Assembly: GCA_002900995.3 (NCBI GenBank)
Contig: CM035313.1
Span: 1,984,001-2,048,000 of the forward strand
Reading direction: 5' to 3'
From: Ganoderma boninense
Lineage: Eukaryota > Basidiomycota > Agaricomycetes > Polyporales > Polyporaceae
DNA: 64,000 nt
Shown here: positions 11,330-24,229 of the stretch, piece after piece
Layout: every line of letters starts with the position of its first letter
Position numbering within the stretch: position 1 is the first letter of the stretch
Notes under the pieces: model-generated
Databases searched by the model: none
Seen by the model: only the letters and a program-made list of their open reading frames with translations
Told to the model about the DNA's origin: nothing
Position numbers and translations under genes: made by a program

Positions 11330-12111
11330 AGCGATCTTCGAGGCTGTCACTACCCCAGATCTTCTACATGCATTACGCTCGCATACCCTGTCATTTACGA
11401 CGGCTTTCGATGGACTCACTTCACGATCTGCGACCGCTCTGGTGGCGGCGCATGGACGGTAACCAGGCTCAGTATTATTCTTATTCGTCTTCGATGTTCC
11501 TCTTCCATCCTACAATCCATCATCGCATACTTCCATATGCAATTCCGCTCTTCCATGCAAGTTCACGCGTCGCAATACTACATGTGTAGATGCCCCACTT
11601 GCGTAGTCATCCATGCCCGCCCGTTTCTTCACCGCATTGTCCCCATCTTGCATACTGCATTGAAACATTCATCGTCCGACGTTTGACAGATACACCATTG
11701 CATTATGATACCATTCATCGATACAACCGCTATTACGCATTGTTGTTTATCTTCAGCGTACGTTATACCTTGAAGCTGTACGCTTAATGTGTTTGATTAG
11801 TAGGTTGTTCGTCAACATCACTACCTCAGCTACCTCATGTACGATTCTCGAACATGTATACAGAATTTAAAGATGTGTTTTGCGGATGCAGTGTCCATAC
11901 TTAACTCTGTTCAGTGAGCTAGAGAAAAGAAAAGGAACGGGCCCGTCTCAGGCTCGAATCCGGGTCCTGACAGCTTGGGTCATTGGAGCGCCCGGGAGGT
12001 CCCGGACCCCGGTCGCGTCGCTTTGGCCAATCAGAATGTGCGCTTAGCAAACCTTCCGCTCATCGTCACTGACGGCGAGCTCGCCTTGGGCCTTTCCGTC
12101 CCTCTATCACC
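11330..12111. other. Intergenic region
   Basis: This is the 3' flank of the kinase gene and the promoter of the NDUFS7 gene. It contains pyrimidine-rich stretches and an isolated tRNA B-box-like sequence near 11951 that does not fold into a tRNA. I see no gene. Confidence 0.5.
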
Positions 12112-13527
<1,416 letters not shown>

Positions 13528-14038
13528 TTGGCCTCATGGTAGAGTAGACTGTTAGGGACCGCTCTAGCTACCTCCTGTTCATGAGCCGTAGAATGGACCA
13601 GAGTCAACGACTGTGCCGAGTGCGCGATGGAGAGAGCCGTGTAGGCAGTTGAGCGAATACATTCTGTGCAGATTGCGGGGTCCTGAGCCAGCCAGAGCGG
13701 TTGGAGAGGCAAGCGAGACTGAATTGCGGCCGTGGTGCCGGCCCGCCCAATAAGGGAAGTGCGGGGTCTGCCGAGCGTCCGACCCTAGCCCTCGCCGTCG
13801 TCCCCGCTTCGGTCCTTGTGCTCAACCTCTCCCTCGTCCAATTTCCGGCGACCAGACACCCACACCAGCGCGCGCACCCGCCAGCCAGCGACTGGGACGT
13901 GGACGGCGCATCCGTCCTGGCGTAGACCTAATTTCTTCTCCCCGGGCTGTGTTCCCCGCCTCGTTCTCACCCATCCACGCCTTTCGACTGCCTCGTTTCC
14001 CTCGTCCCCAGCGCGTCGCGCCTGGAAAGTCTTCCGTC
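13528..14038. other. Intergenic region
   Basis: The interval holds the end of the NDUFS7 transcript and the leader of the next gene. The last 200 bases are rich in C and T. An in-frame ATG at 13949 precedes the chosen start of the next gene by 90 nt. No other feature is visible. Confidence 0.45.
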
Positions 14039-17000
14039 ATGGCGACTGCAGTACACCTTCCTTCGCCAGAGTCAGCTCGGACTCCACTCAACGACGTCCC
14101 CGCTGCCTTGGTCTCCCCCGCCGCCCACACGCATTCCAACAGCTACTCATTGCAACGACTCACCTTGACCGACCTCGACCTCCGAGACGATCGCTATCCA
14201 AGCATATCTTCCGTCAAGTCATCCCCGCCTTCCGCCCGTTCCCAATTCACTCGTCCCGACCCCGCCATCGACGCTGGCATGACAGTCGCGCTCCGTGCCA
14301 GCTACGAGAAGGAGCATGGACCGGGTACAACTCCCCCCCAGAAATCTTGGCTCGGTGAGAACATCACACAGGAGCCCGCCTATTGGGAGCCATCGCAAGA
14401 TGTATCTCCTGCTCCCGTCCTCGAGGCGCAGCCCGGTTTGCCCACTGCGAGGGAGTCCGCAAGGTCCGCTGGGAATTCCCCTGTCGAACCATACCCCGCG
14501 GACGAGCAGGCCACAAGCGGCCCTTCTGCTGTTTCACCTGCTGATCACGCCAGCTCAACCGCGGCCCCGCTCGCTCAGGCTGTTGACATGGGGCAGCAGT
14601 TGTCCAAGATGAGGCGTTCGGACGATCAGTACGAGGCCGCTGTCAATTCCATTCCCCCTCCAGATACAAGCCTTTCTCTCCCACCTGGTGTTAGCCCGAC
14701 AACTCCTATTCTATCCCTCGGCGGAGCGTCCTCGCCTCGCCATCCTTCGGTGCCTGGGGCTGGGAACGGCACCAATGCAAACATTGCCTCAATTCCGCCC
14801 ATTGTCCCACTTTCAGCGGGACCCACATACAACCCCTCTACGATGCAAATTCCTATCTCCCCTAAACCGCGAGCATATGCTCAGCACCCGACGTATATCA
14901 CGCCCCCGGCAGCTCCTGCAATGCAACCATCTTTCTCGCCCCCACAAGTGCCGAAGGAGGAGGTTTGCGTTGAGTGCGCCATGCGCGACCAGGACATGGC
15001 GGACGTCGACGTCACGAGCCCTGGGGTGTGGGATAGGGAGAGCGACGTTCTCTACGAGGAGTTGTGCCGCCGGGAGATGGAGGAGGAAACGTCGGGTGTA
15101 TCATTGTCAACGGACAGCACTTCACGACCCCGGGCGAAGGGTGGGAAGCTTACGGAGGAGAACTTACGGTTCTGGCTTAGTATCGTGCGTTTTATTTGAT
15201 TGTTGGTGGGGGGATATCAGCTAACGTCCGCATAGAATCCTAAAGAGCCCTCATCCCGGCAGCAAACTCTTGACCTGTATGTCAAGGCGCAACGGTCGCT
15301 GCTGGAGGCAGACGCTTTGGCCCGTGCGCGGGCGCTGCGCGAGTCTCGTCTGCTCGACGAGAAGATGCGCGATACTTTCTCGCAGCTTCGGCGATCGGCC
15401 TACGAGCTCGGCAGCAGCTCAAATCCGGCAGACGACTCCTTCGGTTTACGGATCAAGACCCCGCGTGTGCCTTCTTCCGCACAGACGCAGCTTCACTCTC
15501 GCGAAGTCACGCTTTTAGAGAACGGCATGATAGTGGAGCATGTTGACCTTCGGAAAGAGGAGAGGGAAGAGCGGGACAGAAAACGCAGGGAGGAGAGGCG
15601 AGAGAAGCGCGAGCTTAGTCGCCCACGCAAGTCCTCCAGAAGCTCTCGTTCGGCAGCGGACGTTGCGTCCGTATACTCCGTTCCCCTCGCTAGCCCTATG
15701 CCGCAAGCAGACAGTGGCTTCTTGTCGAACCCGCGCGATTCGCGATATTCCCAATCCTTCTCTCCTCGTCCCAGCAGCGTCCTGGCTATTGGCGGCGAAC
15801 GCCCCCTGACTATGCTCCGTGCTCAATCGCAAGCGTCATTCTCGGAGGTACAGAGCATCGGCTCTGCTGCTTCACCAAGGCGATCCCGCTTCTTCGGCTT
15901 CAAGAACCTGAGCAGTGCTTGGCACAGTCGGGATAGCGTGGCGCCCACGGGAAGCATGATTGACATGCAGTGCGTGCTGCTGTTTTCTGGTGCTTTCACG
16001 TCTTTGACAAATGTTCTTCACATACAGTGTTGCCCTGCAGCAAGAGCAGCAATACTTCGCTGCGCATCCTTCGGCGATTGACATCAGTAGCACTACGCCA
16101 ACGTTGCGGATGTCCCAGTCTTGGCCAAGAACTGTCGCATCTCCTGAGCCTGCTACCGAGACAGCACCAACTTCGGCGAAGAAGAAGAAGGGCTTGAAGA
16201 AGATTTGGAAGCTTGTCACTGGTGCCTCCAAGGGCAGCACTAAGGCCACAGGTCAATCTCGTTCGATTGATAGACACGAAGACGATGCGCCTTTGGCCCC
16301 TCCACCGCCGTTGTCTTATCTGGTTGACCGTGAAGGAGCCGGGAGGCGGCATGTCTCCACCCCTTCGCTGCTGTCTTCCACTTCCCCTAACCAGTTCTCG
16401 CAATGGGCCTCGTCTCCTCCCACGGCTCCTTCCAGTGCATTGCCGTCACCGACCTCATCACGGTACCCGACTCTGGTTCCGGAGCTCAACAGCGAGCTCA
16501 AGGACCAGCCGATCCCGGAGATGGTCGTGCCAGACCATCGCATATCGGCATTTGAACTTGGGTCCTCCAGCGATGGGGCACCGAACGAGCTGGATATGCG
16601 CGGACGGGCTGTGCATAGTTCATCGAGGACATTGTCCAGCCTCGGGCCCCCAACGCCCGGCGCAACGACACCGTCCAACCGGCCTCAATCTGCCGTCATC
16701 ATACGTCGAGATAAGTCCCTCCCACCGCTTCCCGGCGAGTCGCGCGTGGAATTCCCATCGACTCCTATGCCCGAGACTCGCCCGCAGACGATGTACGACC
16801 TTCTCCAAGCGCCGTCGAACCCCATGACGCGCGGTTTGCCCGCCCCTCAGGCAGCTTTTCGTACTCCTGACGCAAGACGACAGTCGTTTGGTGGCTTGGC
16901 GTCAATGCCTCACCCCGCCGTGCAGACCCTGCCCGCGCGAAGTGGATATGCACGCGGTCCCGTCAACGTGCCCCCATTCCTTGCTGAAGAGAAGTACGCT

Positions 17001-17414
17001 GAGTTCGGAGCGTCGAGCCCGGCGTTGTCCCAGTGGGGCGCTCCCGACGCTTCGAAGCGGTCCTTGACAACATCCGGGAAACCAAAGCAGCGGCGCAGCC
17101 GGTTCGGCCTGGCGTCATTGTTTGGTAAGAAGTCCGTAGAACTGGAGCAGCCGGAGTCGCAGATAGACGTCGGTGGCCTGTCCAACGGATCCGGCTCGAT
17201 GGAACCTGTCGATTACAACCCGTACCGATCATCTGCGTCCGACCAGCGTGATGAACCAGGTTGGACCGGCGCAGCGGGACCCGGATCGTCGCACAGCAGC
17301 GCACCGAGGATGTCAGTCATGTCGAAGAACATCGCTGAGCTGGTTGAACAGGACCCCGAGTTCGTTGCATACCGCTATCCGTCCAGCGACCAGCGCCTCG
17401 AGGTTATGCGGTAG
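14039..17414 (+). CDS. Large, mostly disordered conserved fungal protein, function unknown
   Basis: Exons 14039-15184, 15236-15969 and 16028-17414 give 1,088 residues. Most of the protein is Ser/Pro/Thr-rich. One compact block stands out around residues 300-410: EEVCVECAMRDQDMADVDV, then WDRESDVLYEELCRREM, then ENLRFWLSI and a coiled-coil-like stretch ending QRSLLEADALARARALRES. Basic clusters occur further on (KKKKGLKKIWKLV, RRSRFGLASLFGKKS), which could bind membranes or phosphoproteins. The C-terminus ends with FVAYRYPSSDQRLEVM. The Cys-x2-Cys pair and the acidic run after it look like a conserved interaction motif. I do not know the family. Ser-rich regions suggest phosphorylation. An ATG 30 codons upstream is in frame, but its sequence looks like leader. 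Confidence 0.85.
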
Positions 17415-19294
17415 TTGCTCGCATTCCGCCGGATCTTCACGTTCTTCTACTCGCTCCCCCGCGTCGTGTGTATACATATCGACCCTCGCTTCCCTAATGG
17501 AAAATCGGGCACCCCTCTGCCCGGCCACCTTGGATCATCTTCCCCTTAACCAACCTCGCACTGTACGAGTACTACGATCGATCATTCGTTACCTTGACAC
17601 ATTCACCCGCGATTCTGTGCTTGCACCCTCGCGATGCATTGGACGCTCCTCTTCACTCGCACATCCTCCGGCACGCTCACTCAGCATACTCACGCTTCCA
17701 TTCATCCGCTTTTCCCTTCTCGCTTTGCACCGCACTTAGCTGTTGCTCGGCTCCCGACGATCTGTCGCTCACTAGTGTCCGTCCTCCTACCTACCACGCA
17801 CTCGTTGTCTTCACGTCCCAGTCTCCCCGTCCGTCAATTCCTCCATACGTCAGCCGACGAACACTCTGCATCTTCCCTGCATCCCTCGTTTGGCGTATAA
17901 GCCACAGTATCCTGGATCCCTGCTCATACACTCACTCTCTCGGTCTCTTCCTGTAGTCCTTGCCTTGGGCCCCGCCGCTATTTCCCTATCTTGCCTCATC
18001 GGCGGTGGCTGGTGTACACGTAGATCAGAACTTTGTCTATTAATCTTGCAGCAGTTTCTTTCCTTTCATGAGTCGTGGTGGGGATGGAGCGAGGTGTGAG
18101 CTTGAAAACCTGTGTGAGACGCAGATGGCATGGCTTGGACGTGCGTGGTGGTTAAGACATGTTCGAACCCGTTGGACGGAGATCACGTGACCGGGATGAA
18201 GCGACCGTACTAGTTGGACCGACACTGCCGTGGCCAACAGCGACGAGGGCGTGTCGGCTCCCAACTCTATTCAACTTCGGTGGTCATGGACCTCCAAAAA
18301 AGCTCCTAACTCCTCGCCAATAGTGTTGAGATACTAGACGTGAGTCCATTTGAATGCTGTGGTGCGTCGGAGTTGTTACTCTGAAACTGGTCAAGGTTGC
18401 GTTTAGCCACCAGTCGAGGAAAGGAACGGAGCTATACGAATTGTTCCCCAAACGTCCAGACTACCTCTGGAGGGATTTGAAAATACCTTCCCCTAGTAGG
18501 GCCACTCTAGGCATCTCGGCGAACGTCGATGATTCCATTTTTAGCATTCATCCTCGCCTTTGTAGGCTGTGCCTCTCATGCAATTGCCAGAGTGACGATC
18601 ATGCCGTCACACCTGTATGCGACCAAACCGAAGTCAACGACCCGGATGTCGCCAAGGACGAAGAGACCTTCAAGTTACCGAACGCGAGTCAAGTTTCCAT
18701 GTAGCAATCGAGAACAGTCATTTGATGGTGACAATCTTTCATGCATCTGGATTACCGGTGGGCTGCGCGTCGAGGATAGTACCTTGCGGGGAGACGGTAT
18801 GACTCTACCCTTCTGAACCAGCGCTTCATGGACTTGTCTTCGACAGACATTTGACACGAGTTTCTGAGGACGCACTTGCTTTACCACTCTTACCGGCATT
18901 TAGCTTCGAATCTCTGTGCCAGCCTGACGCATACCGATCAGTCCTGAGCCTGATGATCGCAGGCTCTGGAGCGACTATCATGGTACAAGGTGCGCAGTGC
19001 TGTTCACACTCGCGGAAACGACGGTGGGATGGAGGGCACTGTGGTTTGTGCGACACAAGCTCCGCGCCTAGGAAATAACATAATACAAACCTCCTCTCAT
19101 CCCATTCCAGCCCAGCCCTGCGTTTATGGGCAATTCGAGCGAGTTCCACGAAAGTATGTGGAGAGTTGCGGAGGTGAACTCAGAATGGCGCAATAAATAT
19201 ACTGTATAGAGGTATCCAGAGAAGTGCTTCGGAACGAGCGATTCCCCAGCCGCCGCCGAAGCCGAACGCTACGCGATCATCATCCCCGTAGTCC
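17415..19294. other. Long intergenic interval
   Basis: The first 600 bases are a C/T-rich 3' flank of the preceding gene with no open frame of merit. Between 18100 and 19200 short frames occur on both strands; only the one at 18529 has a signal-peptide-like start. The right end is the 3' flank of the PNS1 gene. I see no RNA gene, repeat or element. Confidence 0.5.
18529..18816 (+). CDS. Possible small secreted protein, unidentified
   Basis: This frame of 95 codons begins MIPFLAFILAFVGCASHAIA, which has the form of a signal peptide (hydrophobic core, then small residues before a plausible cleavage site). The rest is basic with two cysteines and no recognisable domain. A different frame in the second half (around 18660-18790) also looks protein-like, so an intron could redirect the product. 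No homology is recognised and the frame may be chance. Confidence 0.22.
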   Translation: MIPFLAFILAFVGCASHAIARVTIMPSHLYATKPKSTTRMSPRTKRPSSYRTRVKFPCSNREQSFDGDNLSCIWITGGLRVEDSTLRGDGMTLPF

Positions 19295-21871
19295 TTACAC
19301 CCGCGGTACGCCCTGCACGACGTTGGGGTATGTCTGAGCGATCAACTGCAGAGATCTCGCGTTAGTAAGGCTAGCAGGGTGTATGGAGTATGAGACGTAC
19401 AGCAAACAGTTCTGGCGCACGAACTGCCAGCACTTGCGGATCCTCGCCAAGCCCAACGAAGCTAGACAGCCACGGGATGTCAGTTCGGGCTAAGGAGGGA
19501 TAAGTCTGGAACAGCCAACGCACATCGTAGATACACCGGCCTCGATGGCGGACGAAAGCGTCAGCGCTGTGGGCGGTGATATATCAGCCTTGCGCTAGGC
19601 GACGTCAACGTGTGCGGTCCACTCACAGCTCTGCAGACCGATCAGGAAAGCGAATAGCACGACTGGGGCGGTATACTGCCCACTGGCGTTATACGATGGG
19701 TGCGTGACTGGGGTGTAGGGTATCAGTCAAAGCTTCGACAGGGCTGCGCGCCGCGCTGAGGACGTACAGCGGAGGTAGAGGTACGCGAACAGGGAGCAGA
19801 GAAGGCCGGTGATGTAGGCGCCCCAGGTCAGAGCTACCAACAACTCGTCAGACTGAAGGACGTGGCAACAAAGATGGGCGCGGGCGTACTCATGTTGACG
19901 AGGGAATCGTTGATGATGGTGTCGATGCCACGGTCCTTGAACAAGCGCCATGTGTCCTTGGCAGCGTCGATGTAGGGCTTGCCGTACAGCGCTGGGATCA
20001 CTGTGAGCGCGGGATGGAGGTTGTCGCACCCGGTCATATCACTCACCGATCTCGATGTATGCGTAGCTGCAGGCGACCAGGGTCAGGAATGCTGGATGAA
20101 GCGGAACGGCGTGGCTGCACGCACCGGTTGAAGTACTCAATCGCGCTCTCGATGCATCCGATGAAACACTCCGCACACATGAACAAGCACGCCTCGACGG
20201 CTGTGGCACCAGACCGCAACGTCAGCGTCCATCATCGCGTCTGCTGTTTTGATAAGAGCGAGAAGGGACATACGGTGGCCGTCTGCGTTGGCGCTGTTCT
20301 TCGCGGCATTCAAGATCATGCGAATGAGTTCGAGGATGGTGACGATCAAAGAGCCGAAGGCAATCGAGCCGAGCGAGAGGGTTGATGCGCGGACGAACGA
20401 CGAGAGCGTGGGGTGCTTCGGCTTGGAACGTGTAAGGGATCTGGTCAGCTATGGCTTCCTTGAGTCGGAAGGCATTGCCTCACCATCAAACCCGCCTCGC
20501 GTGGGCCAAAGTAGTACCAGCCTGTGCGCGGATGTGAGCATCAGGGTGGGTTTTAGCTACCGCAAAGTGCTAGCAAGACTTACACCCGAACGGACCACCT
20601 GCGAGAGTCGCAAGTGCAACATTACCAATGACTTGGGACGTCCAGAGGAAGGAGAAGGTCTCGAAGACGACGAGACCGATGACCTTCCCAGTGGAGCACG
20701 ACTCGCCGAAGTCGCAAGCTGGACGGGAACTTGTCAGCCGCGGATGGGCGTCAGGCAGTGGTAGTGAACGTACTTGGGCTACCAGGCGTGTACCTGACAT
20801 ACCTATGGGGGCGGGTGTCAGAAAATGCAGAGGGGCTCGCGATGTAAATTACTTACGTGGCGATAACAGTGAAAGTATACCACCTGGTATCCACATGGAG
20901 ATAAGCCACACGCATTCAGCGGAGCGGGGACTTGTACTCACACACTAAGGGCAGCTTGGAGGATGAGAGATGCGAATGCCACGAAGTACACACTTGGGTG
21001 GTGCTTGGTGACATCCATGACGACCTGCAGGAGTAGCGAGGCCAAAGGAATACGCGACCGATAGCCCCAGTACGCAAGGACAGAGAAAAGCGCGACTACA
21101 GTAAAAACGATCGCTGCCGCTGTGAAAACCTGCAGTGTGAGTGATGTGACGCGAGTTAGGCGGGAGACGACGCACAATAGTACTTAGTGATCCAGTAGTA
21201 TACACAGATTGCACTTCAAGGAGGCCAAGTTAGCATGAGGGCTGAGTTTGAGAGACTTTGCACGTACACGTTCAGCAAAATAGAGAGAATTAGCGTAATA
21301 TGCATGATGGCTTTCGTGAATATGCGTGTCAGAATGAGGTAAATTGTGGAGAGAACCAAGGCCGCTCCTGTTACAAACAAGAGCAGGATGGCGGTGTGTC
21401 TGCTCATAGAGTCGAGGATGAGCGACGAGCACTGTGAAAGACTCCAAGAGCACGCACTTGTTCAAAGTGATGCTCTTCCCGGTTGTATCTTTCCCAACTC
21501 CTCCGCCGAGCCCCCCCGCATCGCCTTTGAACTTGGATACAGTGAGGACTGAGACGACAACGAACCCTGCCAACTACACCGTCGGAAGGACTCGAATGTC
21601 AGTGGTCGGAAAGACCAACAGCGAGCAGCAAACTTACCTGTGCGATAAATAGAATCAGGAAGGTGGGGTCGTTGATCCTCTTCTTGGGCTTGAAACGCTC
21701 GCCCTCATACGGTGACTTGGTATCTCCGTTGTACCCGCCGCCATTGGACGGCCCTTGGCCGTATGCGTATTGTCCTGGTTGTGGCGGTGCATACGGGTTC
21801 TCGGCGTAGTAGGGAGCGGGTCCGGGAGCAGGCGTGCCAACCTCTTGATATGGATGGGTGGGGTATGACAT
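19295..21871 (-). CDS. PNS1: Choline-transporter-like membrane protein PNS1
   Basis: Eighteen exons, from 21871-21638 down to 19345-19295, join exactly to 524 residues, close to yeast Pns1. The cytosolic N-terminus (MSYPTHPYQEV, Pro/Tyr/Gly-rich) is followed by RFKPKKRINDPTFLILFIAQ and about ten membrane segments, for example LLFVTGAALVLSTIYLILT, AAIVFTVVALFSVLAYWG and ALTWGAYITGLLCSLFAYLY. Family hallmarks are GCWYYFGP, VEYFNRY-type (IEYFNRYAYIEI), YGKPYIDAAKDTWRLFKDRG and the C-terminal SSAIEAGVSTIFVGLGEDP. CTL proteins sit in the plasma membrane or vacuole; choline transport is shown for animal members but not for yeast Pns1, so the substrate here is unproven. Exons of 20, 20 and 27 nt occur (20802-20783, 20066-20047, 20883-20857). 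Confidence 0.95.
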
Positions 21872-22583
21872 GCTAGCGTAGCTTTCAGTATGTGGGGAAC
21901 AGCGGGTGATGTCTTCGGCGGGTATCTTGGCTCCGGGCGCGATGGTCGTTGAAGTTTGTTCGTTCGTGCGTTGAGAGGCAAAGGCAGCGCAAGGGACAGG
22001 GAAAGTGGAAGAAAGGGCGGGGAGAAGAGAAGAAAGAGAGAGACAAGGAATATAGACCGACTCAAGCGCGGAGCTTGGAGAAAGACAGAATGCGGTGCAC
22101 GAGCAGCGCGATTTCGACTGGTCTTGGACGCCGCCTCCCCGGTCCGGCTCACCTCGCAGCGCCCCACACATCCAACACGCGCATACAGACAGAGTGGTTT
22201 GCAGTGCTACATTCAACAAGGCTCTATGACGGTAGATTTAGAAGGCGGTAGACTGAGACCGCCAGACACTATCTGGGTTGAATTCATGTATACTACAGTT
22301 GTGTTAGATTTCAACAGGTCCGATACTTCGCGGATACAGAAGTACGAGTATCGCTGGCGCTGTGCAGAGTAGGGTAGGGTACTTCATGTATATACATGAC
22401 AGCTACGATACAGTTGTAAGCGTTATGTTCAGTGTCCGAGTTGCATGACGAGAGCTCAAGAACGTATACCAGGCGCGTGCACATGAAAGAGAATATCCCG
22501 CAAGGAGTCGAGCAGAGGGCGCGAGACTGGCCGAGGAAGAAAAGAGCAGCAGCTGAAAATCAGATGGAAACAAACGCGAGAAC
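21872..22583. other. PNS1 promoter region
   Basis: The region upstream of PNS1 and downstream of the phosphatase gene is purine-rich on the plus strand near 21960-22090. A TATA-like tctatatt on the minus strand near 22050 lies about 180 nt before the PNS1 start. No other gene is seen. Confidence 0.4.
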
Positions 22584-22801
22584 TCATGCCGGATCGGGTA
22601 TGACGAATGTCGCGTTCCCGTCAATGACGACCGATGATGACTTGGGCGGAAGCTTGTACATGAACCGGCGCGAGTACTTCCGAAGCCTACGGATTCGAGC
22701 ACCTGGTTAGCCACACACTTGCATGCACACAAGCGTAACTGAGCAAGACACGCACCCTCGAATGAGGCTAGAGCCTCGGGAACACCATTGTCAATCTGCA
22801 T
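22584..22801 (-). CDS. Possible spliced small ORF overlapping the phosphatase stop, out of frame
   Basis: Minus-strand exons 22801-22756 and 22702-22584, with good borders (GTGCGT..AACCAG), give 54 codons starting MQIDNGVPEALASFEG and continuing with a basic stretch (ARIRRLRKYSRRFMYKLPPK) to VIPDPA and a stop. The ATG lies 8 bases upstream of the PP2C stop codon on another frame. It may be an alternative C-terminus of the phosphatase reached by unusual splicing or a frameshift, a separate short peptide, or a chance frame in the 3' UTR. The clean splice sites and biased composition are why it is listed. Confidence 0.3.
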
Positions 22802-24229
22802 GAGCGCTCTCTGGAGGATCCCGGAACCGGACGACAAGCACGGTGACGTTGTCTGTGGAGTAATTGCGATAGGCGTATTCAAGCAACTCCTCTGCGGCCT
22901 TCCGCGGGTCTGCCAAGGCGCGGACGAGGTCGACGGCGCCCTGATCGGTGACGACGTCCCACAGCTGCACAGCCGATGAGCCCAACATTTTATCCGGCGA
23001 CGAAAGATGAAGACTGACCCCATCGCATGCTAGGATCAAAAACTCGTCCTGCTCGCTCAGCTCCGTCTCCGTGGTATATGGGGACCCAACCACAAACTCC
23101 TTCATAGAAGAGTCGCCGAGACTGCGTGTGACGTTGAGCACCCCATTGACGCGCCCGCTCATAACGAACCCGCCCGCGTCAGTTATCCGCTTCGCCTCTT
23201 GCTTGTCCGACCCCTTATGATCGTACGTCAGCCGGACCGCCTTTCCCGCACGGCAAAGGACCCCGCGGGCGTCGCCCGCGTTTGCACAGTAGAGCACTCG
23301 GCGCACACTCGTCGGAGGCATGGCAATTTTCTCCTGCACGGCGGACGGACTGCTTGGAGACGCGTCTGAGGGGCCGGAGTGGGAGGCAGGGTGTTGGTGA
23401 TGAGCCGCGCCACCCAGGTTCTTGATAGCGTGCAGGAGCTTACTGGTCGTGCCCCCGGACTTTGCGTCTTCGTCCCCGTTGCTGGGCTTGGCGTTATTGT
23501 TGTCAGGAACGGGACCGGTATTGTCTGGGCTATCGCCTCTATTGGTGTCGCTTGTGACCACAGGGTTCGTAGCTGACGTAGGGAGGGGCGGCGCCACGAG
23601 CTCAAAGTCCTGCGGAAGGAAGGATTGGTTGCCACTCTCATCCTCGAGCCGGAGGAACGCGGTAACAGCTGTGCATCCAGAGTGCATCTTTCCATCCGAC
23701 TCCTCCGACAGTCGCGAAAGATTCATGTCGACATCGTGGAAAGTCTGGTTGAGCACATCGGGAATCGTCGCGGACGGGTCTCCTCGCATTGCGTGAAGGA
23801 GACACTGGAATAGAGAGGGGAGACGGTGGTTGAGTGCGAACCAGAGGAGTAGAGCGTGAATTGCGTACAAGAGCAAAGTTCTGCCCACACCACTCTGCAG
23901 CCTGCTTCCCCGCATGGCCGTCGAATATGGCGAAGAACCCCTGGCCCCGTACTCCTCCGAATGGGACGACGATGGAGTGAGCGTCTTCCATAAACCGCCG
24001 GGGCCCTTTGGAATCCGTGACTGCGCACTTGAATGACAAACTTGGAGGAATTGAATCATCTTCTAATATCCTAGGTGGACATCCTAGCGTAAGAACACAT
24101 GATACGGGATGGATGAGTGGGAGACTGACTGAGAAGAGGCCTGGGCTGGAGAGGATCGCCACAAATTGAGCGCCGTGGAAACATAGCATGAACGGACGAG
24201 GACTCACGAAACCCGTCGAGGGAAGCCAT
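22791..24229 (-). CDS. PTC1: Protein phosphatase 2C, PTC1 type
   Basis: Exons 24229-24208, 24062-23869, 23804-23019 and 22964-22791 give 391 residues. All PP2C motifs are readable: RRFMEDAHS, FAIFDGHAGKQAA, SGCTAVTAF, YCANAGDARGVL, LTYDHKGSDK, GVLNVTRSLGDS, LILACDGLWDVV and STDNVTVLVVRF. The metal-binding Asp residues are present, so it should be an active Mn/Mg-dependent Ser/Thr phosphatase. In yeast Ptc1 switches off the Hog1 MAP kinase pathway; that role here is by analogy. An insert of about 110 residues rich in Asn, Asp and Ser separates the SGCTA and NAGDAR motifs. The first exon codes for only seven residues. The last intron (22965-23018) is 54 nt, in frame and free of stops, so retention would add 18 residues just after the DG motif. 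Confidence 0.95.

Noticed and set aside
11935..11990. tRNA-like B box (GGCTCGAATCC)
   Set aside because: The T stem pairs at only two or three positions and no A box, anticodon arm or acceptor stem can be built around it.
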